Source: Clostridia bacterium | GTDB lineage: Bacteria > Bacillota > Clostridia > Christensenellales > UBA1242 | Reading direction: 5' to 3' | Assembly (NCBI GenBank): GCA_900766395.1 | Contig: CAAFWB010000137.1 | Span: forward strand, 1 to 13,243 | DNA: 13,243 bases | Part shown: positions 11,322 through 13,243 of the stretch, in pieces | Layout: every line of letters begins with the position of its first letter | Position numbering within the stretch: the first letter of the stretch is position 1 | Program-made: the position numbers and the translations under genes | The notes under the pieces: generated by a model | What the model saw: the letters and a program-made list of their open reading frames with translations, nothing else | The model's database searches: none | What the model was told of the DNA's origin: nothing

Positions 11322-11436
11322 CAAAGGCGTGCAGATATTTTTTTATTTATCAAAAAATTAATTAATTTAATTTGTAAAAATATTTTTTCGAATTATTTTT
11401 AATTAATTTTAATTATTTTTGAATTAAATTCTAGGT

Positions 11437-11596
11437 GTTCTTTTTCGAGATGCGAAAAAGAACCAAAAAGCGTTGAGGGTTGCGATTCCCTCCACACCAC
11501 CCTAAACGCCCCTTGGCGGAGCTGTGGCAAAGGGGGGCAAAAAGAGGTTTGCTCAAATTGGGAGCAAACCTTTTCTTTTTTATTCTTGTCCTCGTG
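11437..11596. repeat. Composite structured intergenic element, copy B
   Basis: Second copy of the element at 4207-4371. (0) GTTCTTTTTCG (11437-11447) pairs perfectly with CGAAAAAGAAC (11453-11463). (1) GAGGG pairs with CCCTC near 11474-11492, inside an outer GCGTT/AACGC pair. (2) CCCCTTG faces CAAAGGGG around GGCGGAGC, about 11509-11535. (3) GGTTTGCTC pairs with GAGCAAACC across AAATTGG, about 11546-11570. (4) The tail CTTTTTTATTCTTGTCCTCG lies at 11575-11594. Compared with copy A, stems 0, 1 and 3 differ at several positions yet remain paired, while the module-3 loop and the tail are unchanged. The module-3 hairpin plus T-run would end transcription from cadA or the orphan promoter. Confidence 0.78.
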
Positions 11597-11599
11597 GGA

Positions 11600-11682
11600 G
11601 CATAAACACAAAACAGTGTCAAGTGTGAAGTAAATTTGAGAACGCCGTTCTCAAACACTTGACACCCTTTTGTTGTTTATGC
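11600..11682. repeat. 83-base long hairpin
   Basis: Four helices stack in one stem: GCATAAACA/TGTTTATGC (9 pairs), CAAAA/TTTTG (5), GTGTCAAGTG/CACTTGACAC (10) and TTTGAGAAC/GTTCTCAAA (9) closed by GCC. That is 33 pairs, broken only by a 2x2 internal loop, a single bulged T and a nine-base 5' bulge (11626-11634). It could be a cruciform-type repeat or a folded RNA. A degenerate relative lies at 11836-11916. Confidence 0.85.
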
Positions 11683-11697
11683 GACAAGGCTAGCAAG

Positions 11698-11728
11698 AAG
11701 AGTTAAGGCAAAAAGTGCCATAACTCTT
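11698..11728. repeat. Hairpin with one A-A mismatch
   Basis: AAGAGTTA (11698-11705) pairs with TAACTCTT (11721-11728) and GGCA with TGCC, separated by a symmetric A-A mismatch and closed by AAAAG. The string AAAAAGTGCCA recurs at 11755-11765, where AAAAAG can pair with CTTTTT. No T-run follows, so it is not an obvious terminator. Confidence 0.6.
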
Positions 11729-11783
11729 GGCGGATTCATTGGATATGGTGACTAAAAAGTGCCAAACAATCAGCTTTTTAAGA

Positions 11784-11818
11784 TGTCAATTTCTCGGACC
11801 ACCCTTGGCGAGATATCT
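11784..11818. repeat. REP-like palindrome, degenerate relative of 4417-4454
   Basis: ATTTCTCG (11789-11796) faces CGAGATAT (11809-11816) with one mismatch. TGTCA at its left and GGCGAGA at its right match the repeat at 4417-4454. It is followed in both places by TAAAACCTTTT (4486 and 11822). Confidence 0.5.
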
Positions 11819-11835
11819 CATTAAAACCTTTTAAT

Positions 11836-11916
11836 CGCATAAACGCACAAAGTCAAGTGCAAGTGAATATGAGAACGATGTCATCAAAAATTTGATATTG
11901 TTTTGTTGTTTATGCG
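11836..11916. repeat. Degenerate second copy of the long hairpin
   Basis: The outer arms CGCATAAAC (11836-11844) and GTTTATGCG (11908-11916) pair perfectly. GTCAAGTG, GAGAACG and TTTTGTTGTTTATGCG match the hairpin at 11600-11682 in order. The inner stems have mostly decayed, leaving ATCAAA/TTTGAT at the tip. Confidence 0.65.
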
Positions 11917-11963
11917 GTCTGTCAGTTTTTGTTATTAAAGAATGGCAAATGTTGGTCATTCGT

Positions 11964-11993
11964 TTGACTTGTCGAATTTTATATTATTATAAT
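11964..11993 (+). promoter_or_regulatory. Promoter of the surface protein gene, with a Spo0A-box-like core
   Basis: TTGACT (11964-11969), an 18-base spacer and TATAAT (11988-11993). The spacer contains TTGTCGAAT (11969-11977), which includes the Spo0A core TGTCGAA at 11970-11976. A protein bound there would repress. The heptamer also occurs several times inside coding regions of this window, so it may be chance. Confidence 0.75.
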
Positions 11994-12057
11994 AATAACA
12001 AGATTTATTGCAAACAATACAAAAAAGTCTTGTGCGCAATATAAATGGTGGGGAACT

Positions 12058-13243
12058 ATGAGATATTTTAAAATTGTTTTGGCGTGTTTTGGATTCATAT
12101 TTGCGGTTGTGGGAATCACAGCTGGCGTTTTGTTCTTGACGGGCAAATTTGACAAAGAAGTTATTCAGCCCGAAGACATTGCGTTTGAAATCACGGAGAA
12201 ACTCACGGAAGATGATTTTGAAGTTGTTGTGAACACGACGACAGAAAATGTCACGGAAAAAGATGTCACTTTGTCACTTACTAATCAAACCGAAACAGAC
12301 GGAATGATTAGTGACGGAGTTATCACAGTTCCAAAAGTTGTCAAACTTGGAAAACCTTTCACTGTCAAAGTCAACAAAACCCACTATGCTGGCATGACAG
12401 AAGAATGGAATGTTGGCGGAACATCAATAATTCGCGCAAAATCAACAAACCCACTCATTCAAGAAGCAACACCTCTCACAGTTGAAGTTGACGTGCCTGT
12501 TTACTCACTTGGAGTTGACCTTGTCACAACCACCGGGACAAAGATTGGAACAGTTTCAGCACGAGATTTGAAAAACCATATGAGAACACTTGCCGAGGGC
12601 GAGGAAGACAAAAAGGTTGTCGAACTTGCCGTTGGCTCTGTTGTTCGTTTGCAACCTGTGTTCACACCAGCAAAAAGTGCAAAAACAACAAAGGGAGAAC
12701 AAAGAAAAGTTTTGTTTGAAATCCCAACTGCATGGAAAGGAATACATATTGACTTTGTCGATGGCGAAAACGATTTGGTTGAAGTTCTAAGACAAACCAC
12801 AGTTGAAGATATCAAAATCAATGCATATTGTTTTAGAACAAGTGCTGACGAATATGAGGCACAAAGCCAAGGGTATTCAGATGAAGAACTTATCACAATC
12901 ATGAACTCAAGTGGAATAAGCGGTGAAAGTGCTCAAATTTTTGGAACGAATCAAAAAATCACAAGTTTTACAAGCTCGACAAATAACGAACGTATGACTC
13001 TTGCAATCAATTCGCCTCTTACTCTTGTTGCAAACGGAACTGGCGAAAACGCGTTCAACTTGGGACTTGGACTTGCATCTGATGCGGGAATTGCAAAACT
13101 TGAAGATAAAATTGCAGTTGTCAAACTTTTTGCTTACTGGCAAAATGATTTGGGAGAGTGGGAAGATGCTGGCGACAAACTCATGATTGTTGGACAAACA
13201 TCTTCAAACAAAGTTAATGGCGTTAAAGCAAAAATAAATAAAA
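12058..13243 (+). CDS. Exported surface-type protein, 3' end outside the window
   Basis: An open frame of 395 codons runs from ATG 12058 to the last base with no stop. Residues 5-27 (KIVLACFGFIFAVVGITAGVLFL) form a signal peptide or membrane anchor, followed by an extracellular part. From about residue 40 the protein is Thr/Val/Glu/Lys rich with many beta strands. Segments such as VKLGKPFTVKVNKT and VGGTSIIRAKSTNPLIQ, then PLTVEVDVPVYSL, suggest tandem immunoglobulin-like folds. I do not recognise the family. The start is supported by the promoter at 11964-11993 and a GGTGGGG ribosome binding site. Codon use and composition resemble its neighbours. It is probably an envelope or adhesin-type protein considerably longer than what is visible; sortase or repeat signals would lie beyond the window. 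Confidence 0.88.
   Translation, partial: MRYFKIVLACFGFIFAVVGITAGVLFLTGKFDKEVIQPEDIAFEITEKLTEDDFEVVVNTTTENVTEKDVTLSLTNQTETDGMISDGVITVPKVVKLGKPFTVKVNKTHYAGMTEEWNVGGTSIIRAKSTNPLIQEATPLTVEVDVPVYSLGVDLVTTTGTKIGTVSARDLKNHMRTLAEGEEDKKVVELAVGSVVRLQPVFTPAKSAKTTKGEQRKVLFEIPTAWKGIHIDFVDGENDLVEVLRQTTVEDIKINAYCFRTSADEYEAQSQGYSDEELITIMNSSGISGESAQIFGTNQKITSFTSSTNNERMTLAINSPLTLVANGTGENAFNLGLGLASDAGIAKLEDKIAVVKLFAYWQNDLGEWEDAGDKLMIVGQTSSNKVNGVKAKINK

Noticed and set aside
11399..11658. Minus-strand frames of 70 and 75 codons
   Set aside because: They read through the structured element and the long hairpin. Such frames are a known side effect of palindromic repeats.

Overview
The window looks like a low-GC endospore-forming Firmicute, probably an uncultured Clostridia-type lineage. 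The evidence is a spoIIE gene, strong AAGGAG-type ribosome binding sites, near-consensus sigma-A promoters, the rpsF-ssb-rpsR operon and AT-rich coding sequence. The lineage is inferred, not read directly. The first 20 bases are an exact match to the end of the Illumina TruSeq adapter, so the left edge is a contig end with untrimmed adapter.

Layout. 21-215 is the 3' end of a ferritin-like gene. 390-1259 is an exported protein of unknown function with its own promoter and terminator. 1324-2451 is a complete ribosomal-protein operon: promoter, candidate S6:S18 autoregulatory leader, rpsF, ssb, rpsR, terminator. 2462-4201 is a monocistronic glutaminyl-tRNA synthetase gene. 4202-4601 is a repeat-rich intergenic region ending in a possible Spo0A box in front of spoIIE (4602-6953). 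6970-7464 is a small unrecognised gene. 7506-7658 is a tRNA-Ser(GGA) gene with promoter and terminator, followed by about 300 bases of short repeats derived partly from the tRNA 3' end. 7962-8381 (minus strand) is a MutT/NudG-type Nudix hydrolase, divergent from a small coiled-coil protein gene (8541-8969) that seems to be leaderless. 9007-11280 is a metal-resistance operon: a CadC-type ArsR repressor and a Zn/Cd/Pb P1B-ATPase, with two tandem operator-like palindromes in the promoter. 11281-12057 is a 777-base gene-free region with an orphan promoter and a second copy of the intergenic repeat set. 12058 to the end is an exported surface-type protein that runs off the window.

How the parts work together. 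Apart from cadC-cadA and rpsF-ssb-rpsR the genes are independent housekeeping, sporulation or envelope units, each with its own promoter and usually its own terminator. No large defence, secretion or biosynthetic system is visible.

The most unusual material is noncoding. A roughly 160-base composite element occurs after glnS (4207-4371) and after cadA (11437-11596). It has five modules in the same order. In several stems the two copies differ in sequence but keep pairing, while one hairpin loop (AAATTGG) and the tail stay constant. This is the pattern expected of a structured RNA or a mobile palindromic repeat. Further shared modules follow both copies, including an 83-base long hairpin at 11600-11682. 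These elements and the tRNA-derived repeat cluster are the best candidates for something undescribed.
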